A stretch of 41,275 nt of DNA from an uncultured Erysipelotrichaceae bacterium (GTDB lineage: Bacteria > Bacillota_I > Bacilli_A > Erysipelotrichales > Erysipelotrichaceae). Shown piece after piece: positions 1-7,705 of the stretch. Position 1 is the first letter of the stretch; each line of letters starts with the position of its first letter. The DNA lies in contig CADBEA010000019.1 in assembly GCA_902793635.1 (NCBI GenBank), positions 1-41,275 on the forward strand, given 5' to 3'. Both the position numbers and the translations under genes were made by a program. The notes beneath the pieces were generated by a model, which was given only the letters and a program-made list of their open reading frames with translations, was not told the DNA's origin and made no database searches.

Positions 1-1404
1 CATCGTTTTGCGAAAAGTCTGCAGTATGAAGAAGACGCGGTATTATATGCGATCAGCGGCCGGTCACAGGAAAAACTGGACAAATTCGCGGAAGAATTTC
101 CGTGTGAGAAGAAATATGTCGGTCATGATCTTCTGATCAATGATCCTGATGTCGACGCGATCTATCTCGCTCTGCCGCATGGCATGCACGCCGCGTGGGC
201 AATCAAAGCGCTGTCCGTCGGCAAGCCGGTCTTAAGCGAAAAGCCGGCCGCGGCAGATGAAGAGGAAACAGCCGCCATCATTCAGTGTGCGAAAGACAAT
301 CATGTTCTGTTCATGGAAGCGATGAAGCCGCGTTTCCTGCCGGCTTATCAGGAAATCAAAAAGCAGCTTTCCGATGGTATCATCGGCAAAGTGGAAAAGG
401 TCTTCACGAAGATCTGCTTCACGCTGCCGAAGGAAGCCATTGGCAAAAGCTATCATACCAGCGGTGACAAAGGCAGCGGAGCCCTGCTGGACAGCGGCAT
501 TTACTGCGCGAATCTGATCGAGGATCTGCTGAAAGGCGAGCCGGTTTTTGAACAGACGTATGCCAACTACTATAACGGTGTTGACTGGTACGTCGACAGC
601 ATCATGAACTTCGACAACGGCTGTGCCGAGATGGAAGTGGCATTTGATAGAAGCGCACCGCGCAATGCGGAGATTTATGGCAGCGAGGGATCCATCACGA
701 TCGTCGATGTGCACCGGCCATCCACCTGGATCGTGCACAAAAACGACCAAGATGAAACATTCACCGCGCCGTATATCAATGACGATTTCTATGGACAGAT
801 CCATCATTTTGACGAATTGATCCGGCAGGGAAAAGAAGAAAGTGACGTCATGACCTATGACGCGATCCTCCGGGAAGCGCATATTCTCGAATGCATCCGC
901 GGCCAGTATGCCTGCTATGACGAAAACGATCTGCGGGTGCTGGAAAAGCAGGAAGAAGAACTGGCGGTATCTTCTTTCAGCAGTGAAGACGCTCTGAAAC
1001 TTGGCAATACGATCGCTGAACTGGCGAAAGAATATGACCGGCCGGTCGCCATCCGTATCGACCGTTGTGAAGACAGTCTGACACTGTTCCAGTACATGAT
1101 GGACGGCAAGACAGTTGCTAATCTGAAATACATGGACGGCAAGAAGCAGAGCGTGCTCGACAGCGGTCACAGCAGTGCCTGGGTCTATGTCAAACTGATG
1201 GCCGATGACGAACTTGCGGAATGGAAGAATGACGGTATCCATCTGATCAGCGGCGGCGCCTTCCCGCTGTACATGGACGGCAGGATTGTTGCTGTCGTAC
1301 AGGTCAGCGGTCTGCACGAAGGCAAGGATCACGAGCTGATCGTCCGCGGTGTTTCGGCGGCGTTCGGAAAGGAATTCACGCCTTTTAGGAAGGCACTCGG
1401 CTGA
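1..1404 (+). CDS. Gfo/Idh/MocA-family oxidoreductase fused to a UPF0303 (GlcG/HbpS-like) domain, 5' end cut off
   Basis: The reading frame is open from base 1, so the N-terminus with the dinucleotide-binding glycine loop lies outside the window; 467 residues are visible. Residues from about 1 to 260 match the Gfo/Idh/MocA dehydrogenase fold: the second half of a Rossmann domain, the family motif SEKP (about residues 79-82), and the sugar-binding alpha/beta domain with GSGALLDSGIY. These enzymes oxidise or reduce sugars and polyols with NAD(P). From about residue 320 the sequence changes to a UPF0303/DUF336-type domain (LGNTIAELAKE, then SGHSSAWVYVKL, SGGAFPLYMDGRIVAVVQVSG), a family related to GlcG and the haem-binding HbpS. 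The two parts are in one frame without a stop, so this is a genuine fusion unless there is a sequencing error. The substrate is unknown. The gene is followed by a strong hairpin terminator. Confidence 0.85.
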   Translation, partial: HRFAKSLQYEEDAVLYAISGRSQEKLDKFAEEFPCEKKYVGHDLLINDPDVDAIYLALPHGMHAAWAIKALSVGKPVLSEKPAAADEEETAAIIQCAKDNHVLFMEAMKPRFLPAYQEIKKQLSDGIIGKVEKVFTKICFTLPKEAIGKSYHTSGDKGSGALLDSGIYCANLIEDLLKGEPVFEQTYANYYNGVDWYVDSIMNFDNGCAEMEVAFDRSAPRNAEIYGSEGSITIVDVHRPSTWIVHKNDQDETFTAPYINDDFYGQIHHFDELIRQGKEESDVMTYDAILREAHILECIRGQYACYDENDLRVLEKQEEELAVSSFSSEDALKLGNTIAELAKEYDRPVAIRIDRCEDSLTLFQYMMDGKTVANLKYMDGKKQSVLDSGHSSAWVYVKLMADDELAEWKNDGIHLISGGAFPLYMDGRIVAVVQVSGLHEGKDHELIVRGVSAAFGKEFTPFRKALG

Positions 1405-1444
1405 TTTTCCCGGGAAATCATTTTTAATCGCAGAATACTGCTTT

Positions 1445-1494
1445 CACCTTTCCTGTGATTTGGGTAAACTAAAATCATAGGAAAGGTGTTTTTT
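1445..1494 (+). terminator. Intrinsic terminator overlapping the ribosome binding site of the next gene
   Basis: Bases 1445-1461 (CACCTTTCCTGTGATTT) pair with 1472-1488 over 17 consecutive positions, with a single G-U pair and a 10-base loop. Six T residues (1489-1494) follow, and the ATG of the PTS IIB gene starts at 1495. The 3' arm contains AGGAAAGGTG, which is also the only Shine-Dalgarno sequence for that gene. The element can therefore terminate transcription, hide the ribosome binding site, or both. Confidence 0.85.
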
Positions 1495-1803
1495 ATGAAG
1501 AAAGTGTTATTTTTATGCGCTGCCGGTATGTCCACCACGCTTCTGGTAAACAAGACAATGGAAGCCGTTCATAAAGCCGGAAAAGAAAATGAACTGATCT
1601 TCACTGCCAGTGAAGTTTCCAATGCCTCTGAGGCTGTGCAGGATGCCGACTGTGTATTGCTGGCACCGCAGGTCCGCTTCAAGCTCAACGACCTGAAAGA
1701 GCAGTTTCCGGGTCTGAAGATCGAGATGATCCCGCCGCAGGTATACGGCATGTGCAACGGCAGAGAAATCATCAAACAGGCGGAAAAACTTCTGAAGCAG
1801 TAA
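1495..1803 (+). CDS. PTS system lactose/cellobiose-type IIB protein
   Basis: This 102-residue cytoplasmic protein carries the phosphate-accepting loop of cellobiose/lactose-type IIB enzymes: FLCAAGMSTTLL, with the phospho-cysteine at residue 8. In the family, IIB takes phosphate from IIA and passes it to the sugar during IIC transport. Length is normal for a free-standing IIB. The ATG at 1495 is chosen over an in-frame GTG at 1486 because the purine-rich AGGAAAGGTG lies just upstream. No IIA or IIC gene is in the window, so it either serves components encoded elsewhere or has a regulatory role. It lies between a dehydrogenase and rpiB, which hints at sugar-phosphate metabolism. Its ribosome binding site is buried in a terminator hairpin, suggesting expression controlled by antitermination or RNA refolding. 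Confidence 0.88.
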   Translation: MKKVLFLCAAGMSTTLLVNKTMEAVHKAGKENELIFTASEVSNASEAVQDADCVLLAPQVRFKLNDLKEQFPGLKIEMIPPQVYGMCNGREIIKQAEKLLKQ

Positions 1804-1844
1804 TATTTCAGAGAAACATAGACAATAGGGAGAAGAAAAACAGA

Positions 1845-2321
1845 ATGGCAATGAAAAAACTGGTAATCGGCAATGATCATGTTGCCGTAGACATGAAGAA
1901 TGAAATCAAGGCATATCTGGAAGGCAAGGGCTATGAAGTGATCAACGTCGGCACCGATACACCGGACCGCTTCAATTATCCTGTTTCCGGATACAAAGCC
2001 GCGAAGATGGTCGCTTCCGGTGAAGTGGACGGCGGCATCCTGATCTGCGGTACCGGCGTCGGTATTTCCCTGGCTGCCAACAAAGTGCACGGCATCCGTG
2101 CCTGTGTCTGTTCGGAACCGTACAGTGCCAGACTGTCCAAACAGCATAACAACACGAACATCATCGCTTTCGGTGCCCGTGTCATCGGTGTGGAAATGGC
2201 CAAGATGATCGTCGACGAATGGCTCGCGGCGGAATACGAAGGCGGCCGTCATTCCATCCGTGTCGTGGAGATCATGGAAATCGAAGAAACCCAGCACCTG
2301 AAGGAAGCAGAAGAACAGTAA
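1845..2321 (+). CDS. rpiB: Ribose-5-phosphate isomerase B / LacAB-type sugar-phosphate isomerase
   Basis: The 158-residue product interconverts ribose 5-phosphate and ribulose 5-phosphate, or a related aldose/ketose phosphate. The family landmarks are present: NDH at residues 10-12, the active cysteine C68 in GILICGTGVG, HGIR around residue 84, and HNNTN (101-105) followed by FGARVIG. RpiB usually begins GSDHAG; here it reads GNDHVA, a mild departure shared with LacA/LacB relatives, so the exact sugar is open. The start at 1845 is chosen because AGGGAGA (1827-1833) precedes it; ATG 1851 is an alternative. It lies 41 bases after the IIB gene, probably in the same transcript, and is closed by a terminator that begins inside its stop codon. 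Confidence 0.88.
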   Translation: MAMKKLVIGNDHVAVDMKNEIKAYLEGKGYEVINVGTDTPDRFNYPVSGYKAAKMVASGEVDGGILICGTGVGISLAANKVHGIRACVCSEPYSARLSKQHNNTNIIAFGARVIGVEMAKMIVDEWLAAEYEGGRHSIRVVEIMEIEETQHLKEAEEQ

Positions 2322-2345
2322 GGATCCAGACAGGGTCCTTTTTTT
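2321..2345 (+). terminator. Intrinsic terminator after rpiB
   Basis: AGGATCC (2321-2327) pairs with GGGTCCT (2333-2339) with one G-U pair and a 5-base loop, followed by T residues 2339-2345. The stem starts on the last base of the stop codon. Confidence 0.85.
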
Positions 2346-2368
2346 GGCCACGGAAATTAGTAGATTAG

Positions 2369-2377
2369 TGATATGAT
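2369..2377 (+). promoter_or_regulatory. Extended -10 promoter of the hydrogenase gene
   Basis: TGATATGAT gives a TGn element plus TATGAT (2372-2377), 32 bases before the ATG. No convincing -35 box is at the standard distance, which is typical of extended -10 promoters. Confidence 0.55.
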
Positions 2378-2409
2378 TTCTGTAGAAAGACTTTTTTGAG
2401 GATAATACT

Positions 2410-3870
2410 ATGGCAATGTTTACGAGTGATTCAAGACAGTTCAAATTTGATGTGCTGACGGAGATCTGCCGGCAGAGTTTCGGAGGAGAACTGAAAGAAG
2501 AAAAGGTGCAGGAAATGGCACGGAATCTGGTGTCGCTGGATTCACCGAGATACCGCTGCTGTGTATACAAGGAAAGGGAGATCCTGCGTCAGAGAGTGCG
2601 GCTTTCCCTTGGTCATATGGCTTCGGATACCGCAGTCTATAATCCCGATCAGATCGTTCAGGTCATTGACGCGGCCTGTGACGGCTGTACGATCCATAAG
2701 ATCACGGTAACGGACAACTGCCGTAAATGCATGGCGAAGTCGTGTCTTTCCGCCTGCCGTTTCGGAGCGATTTCCATCGGTACCAGCCGGACTCAGATCG
2801 ATTATGACAAATGTAAGGAATGCGGTGCCTGCGCAAGGGCCTGCCCGTACAACGCCATCGTCGTGACCGAGCGTCCCTGCTATGCACACTGTCCGGTTCA
2901 GGCGATCAGCTGGGATAAAAACGGCATTGCCAGCATCAATCAGGAAAAGTGCATCAACTGCGGCCAGTGTGTTCTGTCCTGTCCGTTCGGTGCTGTCGAA
3001 GATATGAGCTGGGTGGCTCCGGTCATTGAAGAGCTGAAGTCCGACACACCTGTTTATGCGATCGTCGCACCGAGTATTCAGGGCCAGTTTGACAATGCCA
3101 ATCTGCCGCAGATCATGGAAGCGATCCGTCAGCTGGGCTTTGACGACTGTCTGGAAGTTGCGGCCGGTGCGGACGCAGTCGCTTATTACGAAGCGGAAGA
3201 ACTGGTTGAGAAGATGAAGGAAGGTAAACCGATGACAACTTCCTGCTGCACGGCTTTCGTCAATATGCAGAGAATTCATTTCCCCGAGCAGTATGCCGAA
3301 AACAAATCCACCCTGGTCACGCCGATGATGGCCATGGCCAGAAAACTGAAACAGGAACATCCGCATCATAAGGTTGTCTTCATCGGTCCCTGCGTTGCCA
3401 AGAAACAGGAAGCCCGGGCGGAAGATTCGGCGGTCGACTATGTTCTGACCTATGAAGAACTGGCGGCAATGTTTGTCGCGAAACGGATCAATCCGGAAGA
3501 GATGGAAGGAAAAGCGGATACGGTACCGAGTAACTTCGGCCGCAGCTTCGCGGCCAGCGGCGGTGTCGCGGCGGCCGTCGTGCAGGCGCTGAAGGAAAAG
3601 GGCATCCCCGATGTCACATACGAACTTGCCAATGGCGGTGTCGAATGCAAACAGCAGCTGACATTGATCAAGAACGGCCGCTTTACCAAGAATATTCTGG
3701 AAGGCATGAGCTGCTTCGGAGGCTGTATCGGCGGTCCGGCCACCCTGGCATCGGCCAATCTTGTCAAAGGCCGCATGGTCAAGGAAAACATGGCCAACAA
3801 AGGCAAAACGATCGGCGAGGCATTGTCTGAAACACCATTCTATGAAGTGGATATGGAGATCCGCAAGTAA
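2410..3870 (+). CDS. Monomeric [FeFe] hydrogenase, group B-like
   Basis: The 486-residue protein binds the H-cluster and would interconvert protons and H2 with ferredoxin-type electron carriers in the cytoplasm. Cysteine-rich FeS motifs come first: C104xxC107...C116, C135xxC138xxC141xxxC145, C157/C161, and C181xxC184xxC187xxxC191. The H-cluster signatures follow: L1 TSCCTAFV (277-284), L2 GPCVAKK (326-332) and L3 SCFGGCIGGPA near the C-terminus. L1 in this form and the short length fit group B enzymes rather than the clostridial group A type (inference). It is a single-gene unit with an extended -10 promoter, ribosome binding site GAGG (2398-2401) and its own terminator. The maturation genes hydE, hydF and hydG are not nearby. 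The in vivo direction (H2 production, uptake or sensing) cannot be told from sequence. Confidence 0.88.
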   Translation: MAMFTSDSRQFKFDVLTEICRQSFGGELKEEKVQEMARNLVSLDSPRYRCCVYKEREILRQRVRLSLGHMASDTAVYNPDQIVQVIDAACDGCTIHKITVTDNCRKCMAKSCLSACRFGAISIGTSRTQIDYDKCKECGACARACPYNAIVVTERPCYAHCPVQAISWDKNGIASINQEKCINCGQCVLSCPFGAVEDMSWVAPVIEELKSDTPVYAIVAPSIQGQFDNANLPQIMEAIRQLGFDDCLEVAAGADAVAYYEAEELVEKMKEGKPMTTSCCTAFVNMQRIHFPEQYAENKSTLVTPMMAMARKLKQEHPHHKVVFIGPCVAKKQEARAEDSAVDYVLTYEELAAMFVAKRINPEEMEGKADTVPSNFGRSFAASGGVAAAVVQALKEKGIPDVTYELANGGVECKQQLTLIKNGRFTKNILEGMSCFGGCIGGPATLASANLVKGRMVKENMANKGKTIGEALSETPFYEVDMEIRK

Positions 3871-3898
3871 AACAGAAGATCAAAAATCTTCTGTTTTT
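3871..3898 (+). terminator. Intrinsic terminator after the hydrogenase gene
   Basis: AACAGAAGAT (3871-3880) pairs perfectly with ATCTTCTGTT (3886-3895) around a 5-base loop, followed by T residues. Confidence 0.9.
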
Positions 3899-3936
3899 CC
3901 CTTTTACAAACCAATTGATCAGCGAGGTGACTTACG

Positions 3937-5178
3937 ATGAAATTCATTGACCAGAAAGAAAATATTGAGATTGCTTCCGGAAATCTGCCGGAAGACTATA
4001 CATGGGAAGCAGAAATCGATCAGCGGCGCGTCAGCGTGGCGAAATTCTACAGATATTTCGCAAAGGCCGAAACGCCGGATCACAGCATCCGCATCTGTTT
4101 CCAGGACGGTGAATCGTTTATCTTCCCGATGAAACAGCTGTATACCGACGATCCGTTCGTACCGTTTCAGTACAACAAAAACGGCCTAATCTTCATGACG
4201 CCATGCACATTGGCAGACCAGATGACGTTCTTCGTGCAGACACTGCTGGAACAGCCGGCGGAAATGATCGGTCTGGAAGGGTTCTATTCGGATAAACAGC
4301 AGGAAATCAGCGCGGAAGCACAGCGCATGTTCACTGAGGTTCAGCAGAACGAACTGCAGATCAGAATGCATACCGGCGGTATGGAACAGCCGCAGTATCT
4401 GCAGACCCTGCTGGATGGCGGTATCGGTACCTACCGTTTACAGGACGACCGCAGAGCAGCTGCCGCGCTCTGGCGTTTTGGCGTGGAAACAGCCTATCTT
4501 TCGCCGATGATGCCGATGTATCAGAACATGTACGGCGCGTATCAGCCGCTGCAGGGAAGCGGCTTTGGCTACAGTGACGTATCGAACAGCCTTGGCGCGT
4601 TTGCGACATGGTCGGTGCCGTATGTGCTCTATGCTGTCTGTGACGAAAGTCATTTCACCGAGATGAAGAAAGTCTTCACCATTTTCGCCAACAGCTTCGT
4701 ACTGTCTGAGCAGCTCAATGCCATTGATCATAGAAACAACCAGATCGCTCTCATGGAGGCGATTCAGAGCACCAATCAGAATCAGGCCATGATGCAGCAG
4801 TTGCTGTCCCAGCAGCAGGCCAGCTGGAACATGGTCGAACAGGCCGGCCGCCAGATCAGCCAGGATCTCGACAGTTTCCACCAGCAGACCCTCGCCGGCA
4901 TGCAGGCTAACGATGCCTGGCACCAGCAGCTGCAGAGCAGCCTGAACGGCAATCCTTTCAGCGGCCAGGAAACCACCGACGAGCACATTCAGAGAATGCG
5001 CCATGAGGCGACCATGGGCGTCAACACCTATACCAACGACGAAGGACACGAAACGGAATTCTCGACGATGGCCGACCGGGTCTTTGAAAACAAGGCGGAT
5101 CCGGACGTGCACGTTGGCACGGAAAACTACTTCGGCAATACACCGGATGGCTGGAACGAACTGAACCGGAAGAAGTGA
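3937..5178 (+). CDS. Uncharacterised glutamine-rich protein
   Basis: I do not recognise this 413-residue protein. It has no signal peptide or clear membrane segment, so it is probably cytoplasmic. Residues 1 to about 130 look globular, with an SFIFPMKQLYTDDPFVPFQY stretch. A middle part is rich in Met, Tyr and Gly (PMMPMYQNMYGAYQ). Residues from about 260 to 345 are very rich in Gln, Asn and Met and likely form a long helix or coiled coil (IQSTNQNQAMMQQLLSQQQ). The C-terminus ends with a tryptophan/asparagine-rich stretch (GTENYFGNTPDGWNEL). The ribosome binding site is GAGGTGA. Its stop codon touches the start of the GH5 glycanase gene, so the two are probably translated together, but no function follows from that alone. 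Confidence 0.8.
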   Translation: MKFIDQKENIEIASGNLPEDYTWEAEIDQRRVSVAKFYRYFAKAETPDHSIRICFQDGESFIFPMKQLYTDDPFVPFQYNKNGLIFMTPCTLADQMTFFVQTLLEQPAEMIGLEGFYSDKQQEISAEAQRMFTEVQQNELQIRMHTGGMEQPQYLQTLLDGGIGTYRLQDDRRAAAALWRFGVETAYLSPMMPMYQNMYGAYQPLQGSGFGYSDVSNSLGAFATWSVPYVLYAVCDESHFTEMKKVFTIFANSFVLSEQLNAIDHRNNQIALMEAIQSTNQNQAMMQQLLSQQQASWNMVEQAGRQISQDLDSFHQQTLAGMQANDAWHQQLQSSLNGNPFSGQETTDEHIQRMRHEATMGVNTYTNDEGHETEFSTMADRVFENKADPDVHVGTENYFGNTPDGWNELNRKK

Positions 5179-5180
5179 AA

Positions 5181-6620
5181 ATGATGAAACGGATATATAC
5201 GACAGTTTTTATGTTTCTGCTCTGCACCGCGCTTTTGCTTTGCGGATGCCGGCAGAAAGAAACAAATACCAATACGGATCAGGAACCAGCAGCACCTGCT
5301 GAAGAAACCGCCAGCATTCTTTATGCTGAACTGAAGGAAACCAACAGCTGGGAAGAAAACGGCAATACGGTCCGGCAGTATATGCTGCGGATCGAAAACC
5401 AGAGTGAAGCAGATCTCAGTGACTGGCAGGTCACACTGCAGGCGGAAGAGAAGGCGGAAATCAGAGACTGCTGGAACGCGCAGCCGAATAAAACAGAAGG
5501 AAAAAGTTTCGTATTTACGGCGATGGATTATAACAATGTCCTGACACCCCATCAGAAATATCAGGATGCCGGCTTCATCGTCAAAGGTGAATTGTCATTG
5601 ACGAAAATTGAAGCGAAACAGAACGGTGGCATCGTCACAGTCCTGCCGACGGAAATGAACCGACAGACAGTGACCCATACGCCGATTGAAGTTACACCGG
5701 CCAAAACCGAGAATATCGTTGGTCCTCTGTCTTTAGAGGGCAATCAGATCGTGGATTCTTCGGGCAATGTGATCCAGCTGCAGGGTATCAGCCTGCATGG
5801 TCTTGCCTGGTTCCCGCAGTATGTCAACAAAGATACGTTTCAGACATTACGGGATGAGTGGGGTGTCAATCTGATCCGGCTTCCCTTGTACACGGCCGAA
5901 TACAACGGCTACTGCAACGGAGGCGATCAGGAAGAACTGAAGAAACTGATCGACGACGGTGTCAGATACTGCAGTGAGCTGGGCATGTACGTGATCATTG
6001 ACTGGCATATTCTCTCGGACAACGACCCCCGTATGAACGAAGAAGAAGCGGCCCGTTTCTTTGCGGAGATGGCGATCCGCTACCGGGATTTTGACAATGT
6101 CATTTTCGAGATCTGCAACGAACCGCAGAACAGTTCCTGGGACGAAGTGATCAAGCCATATGCGGAACGGATCCTCAAAGTGATCCGTGACAATGACAAC
6201 GACGCGCTGGTCATCGTCGGCACCAATACCTGGTCACAGGATATTGATCAGGTGATCGGCAGTCAGATCGATGATGACAGGGTCTTATATGCCTTCCATT
6301 TCTATGTCTCCACCCATAAGGAAGATCTGCGGAACAGACTGCAGAAAGCCTATGACAGCGGTGTGCCGGTCTTTGTCAGTGAATGCGGTGTTTCGGAAGC
6401 CAGTGGCAGCGGCAGGATCGACTACGACAGCGCCGATGCCTGGTTTTCATTGCTGTATCAGGATCATATCGGCTTCTGCGTCTGGAATCTCTCCAACAAA
6501 GACGAAACGTCCGCCCTGCTTTCCGCGGACTGCGAAAAACTGTCCGGCTGGCAGGAAGAAGAACTCAGTGAAAGCGGCCGGTGGGTGCACAGCCTGCTGG
6601 CAAAAGAAAAGAGGGAGTAA
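5181..6620 (+). CDS. Secreted lipoprotein glycoside hydrolase family 5 (endoglucanase-like)
   Basis: The 479-residue protein starts with a lipoprotein signal peptide; the lipobox is LCGC with C23 as the likely lipid-modified cysteine, so it should sit on the outer face of the membrane. Residues 45-150 form a beta-rich domain (YMLRIENQSEADLSDWQVTL) resembling carbohydrate-binding or cellulosome-type modules. From about residue 185 comes a GH5 catalytic barrel: GISLHGLAW, RLPLYT, the acid/base glutamate E314 in EICNEPQ and the nucleophile E401 in VFVSECGVSE. This fits GH5 subfamily 2-like cellulases acting on beta-1,4-glucans. The start at 5181 (or 5184) follows the preceding stop by two bases, and a GTG overlaps that stop at 5175. 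A minus-strand terminator is embedded at the very 3' end of the gene. Confidence 0.88.
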   Translation: MMKRIYTTVFMFLLCTALLLCGCRQKETNTNTDQEPAAPAEETASILYAELKETNSWEENGNTVRQYMLRIENQSEADLSDWQVTLQAEEKAEIRDCWNAQPNKTEGKSFVFTAMDYNNVLTPHQKYQDAGFIVKGELSLTKIEAKQNGGIVTVLPTEMNRQTVTHTPIEVTPAKTENIVGPLSLEGNQIVDSSGNVIQLQGISLHGLAWFPQYVNKDTFQTLRDEWGVNLIRLPLYTAEYNGYCNGGDQEELKKLIDDGVRYCSELGMYVIIDWHILSDNDPRMNEEEAARFFAEMAIRYRDFDNVIFEICNEPQNSSWDEVIKPYAERILKVIRDNDNDALVIVGTNTWSQDIDQVIGSQIDDDRVLYAFHFYVSTHKEDLRNRLQKAYDSGVPVFVSECGVSEASGSGRIDYDSADAWFSLLYQDHIGFCVWNLSNKDETSALLSADCEKLSGWQEEELSESGRWVHSLLAKEKRE

Positions 6621-6628
6621 ACTCCCTC
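6607..6628 (-). terminator. Minus-strand terminator inside the 3' end of the GH5 gene
   Basis: GAGGGAGT (6611-6618) and ACTCCCTC (6621-6628) form a perfect stem with a 2-base centre. Read on the minus strand it is followed by TTTTCTTTTG, so it terminates the YdcF-like gene. The plus strand has no T-run after the hairpin. The stem contains the ends of both convergent reading frames. Confidence 0.75.
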
Positions 6629-7652
6629 AGACTCCGAAATAGGAGAGGATCACCGGTAACATACAGACGAGCCAGCCGGCGATGAAAATGATCAGATGTT
6701 TCTTTTCGGCATGCACGGCGATGTATTCGCGGATCAGGGCACTCGGCCAGTAATAGAAGGCTGTATGGCTGCCGACACCGGTGCATTTCAGACCGATCTT
6801 GCGGCAGTAGCGCAGCGCCCGGTAAACATGGTAGTTACTGGTAACGAGAACGGTATATTTACTGCCTTCGCGGGCATCGATGATCTCCTTTGAGAACTTC
6901 AGGTTTTCATAGGTCGTCGTCGATCTGTCTTCCTTGATGATCTGCTCAGCCGGGATGCCTTTTTCAATCAGATACCTGGCCATCGCTTCCGCTTCCGAAA
7001 CGACTTCGTCGTTGCCTTTGCCGCCGGAAGGAATCATGATCGGCGGCGAAGGATCCTTGCGGTAGACCTCGATTGCCTTGTCCAGACGGTCAGACAGCAG
7101 TTTGGAAACACGGCGGTCCGGCAGAAGTCCGGCACCGTGAATGATCACGTAATCAAAGTCACGCTTGCGCGGAATGATCTGCAGGAAAACGCAGTAGATC
7201 ATGAAGATGACAAACGTCATCGACGTGTAAATGACGGTGACGCTCAGGAACATACTGAAACGGCTCAGTTCATACAGCTGGGTTCCCGCCTGCCATTGCT
7301 CACCGCCGATGCCCGGCATCGTGATGGCCAGAAAGGTGGCAACTTCACCAAGGCCGACAAACAGACCAAGGACCAGGGAAAGAAGATTAGCCAGACTGCG
7401 GCCTTCCCGTCTGATCATCAGAATGCCGTTGATGATGAGGAAGAACGGCACCGACAGCAGGGCCAGAAAAATCACGACGAACAGAAGCGTGATGATGGTG
7501 TCCTGCGCCGGCCCGGCCATCGCAGTCAGGGCGAGTACGGTGAAAACAAGCGCGAAAAACAGCAGATAACAGTTCCGGTATCTGCTTCTGTCATTGATGA
7601 ATGAGAGGGCCAGCAGAGCCCAGAATATCAGTGCGGCGACGATAAAGAACAT
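6627..7652 (-). CDS. YdcF/SanA-type DUF218 membrane protein
   Basis: The 341-residue protein has several hydrophobic segments in residues 1-165, probably five or six membrane spans, then a DUF218 domain: DYVIIHGAGLLPDRRVSKLLSDR, PSGGKGNDE, STTTYENLKFSKEI and TSNYHVYRAL. A final hydrophobic segment closes the protein. DUF218 proteins such as SanA, ElyC and YdcF are linked to cell-envelope integrity and lipid-carrier metabolism in other bacteria, but the reaction is uncertain. It lies 53 bases downstream of acpS on the same strand, without an obvious terminator between them, so they are likely co-transcribed. It ends in a terminator shared with the 3' end of the convergent GH5 gene. Confidence 0.85.
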   Translation of the reverse strand: MFFIVAALIFWALLALSFINDRSRYRNCYLLFFALVFTVLALTAMAGPAQDTIITLLFVVIFLALLSVPFFLIINGILMIRREGRSLANLLSLVLGLFVGLGEVATFLAITMPGIGGEQWQAGTQLYELSRFSMFLSVTVIYTSMTFVIFMIYCVFLQIIPRKRDFDYVIIHGAGLLPDRRVSKLLSDRLDKAIEVYRKDPSPPIMIPSGGKGNDEVVSEAEAMARYLIEKGIPAEQIIKEDRSTTTYENLKFSKEIIDAREGSKYTVLVTSNYHVYRALRYCRKIGLKCTGVGSHTAFYYWPSALIREYIAVHAEKKHLIIFIAGWLVCMLPVILSYFGV

Positions 7653-7705
7653 AGTGACTTCCTTTTTGTGATCAGACAGAATGTGAATGACAATACGTCG
7701 GAATG

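Noticed and set aside
232-1332. Long minus-strand open frame opposite the dehydrogenase gene
   Set aside because: The plus-strand frame has clear family motifs; the antisense frame shows none and no ribosome binding site. Similar long antisense frames opposite rpiB, the GH1 gene, argS and gdhA were dropped for the same reason.
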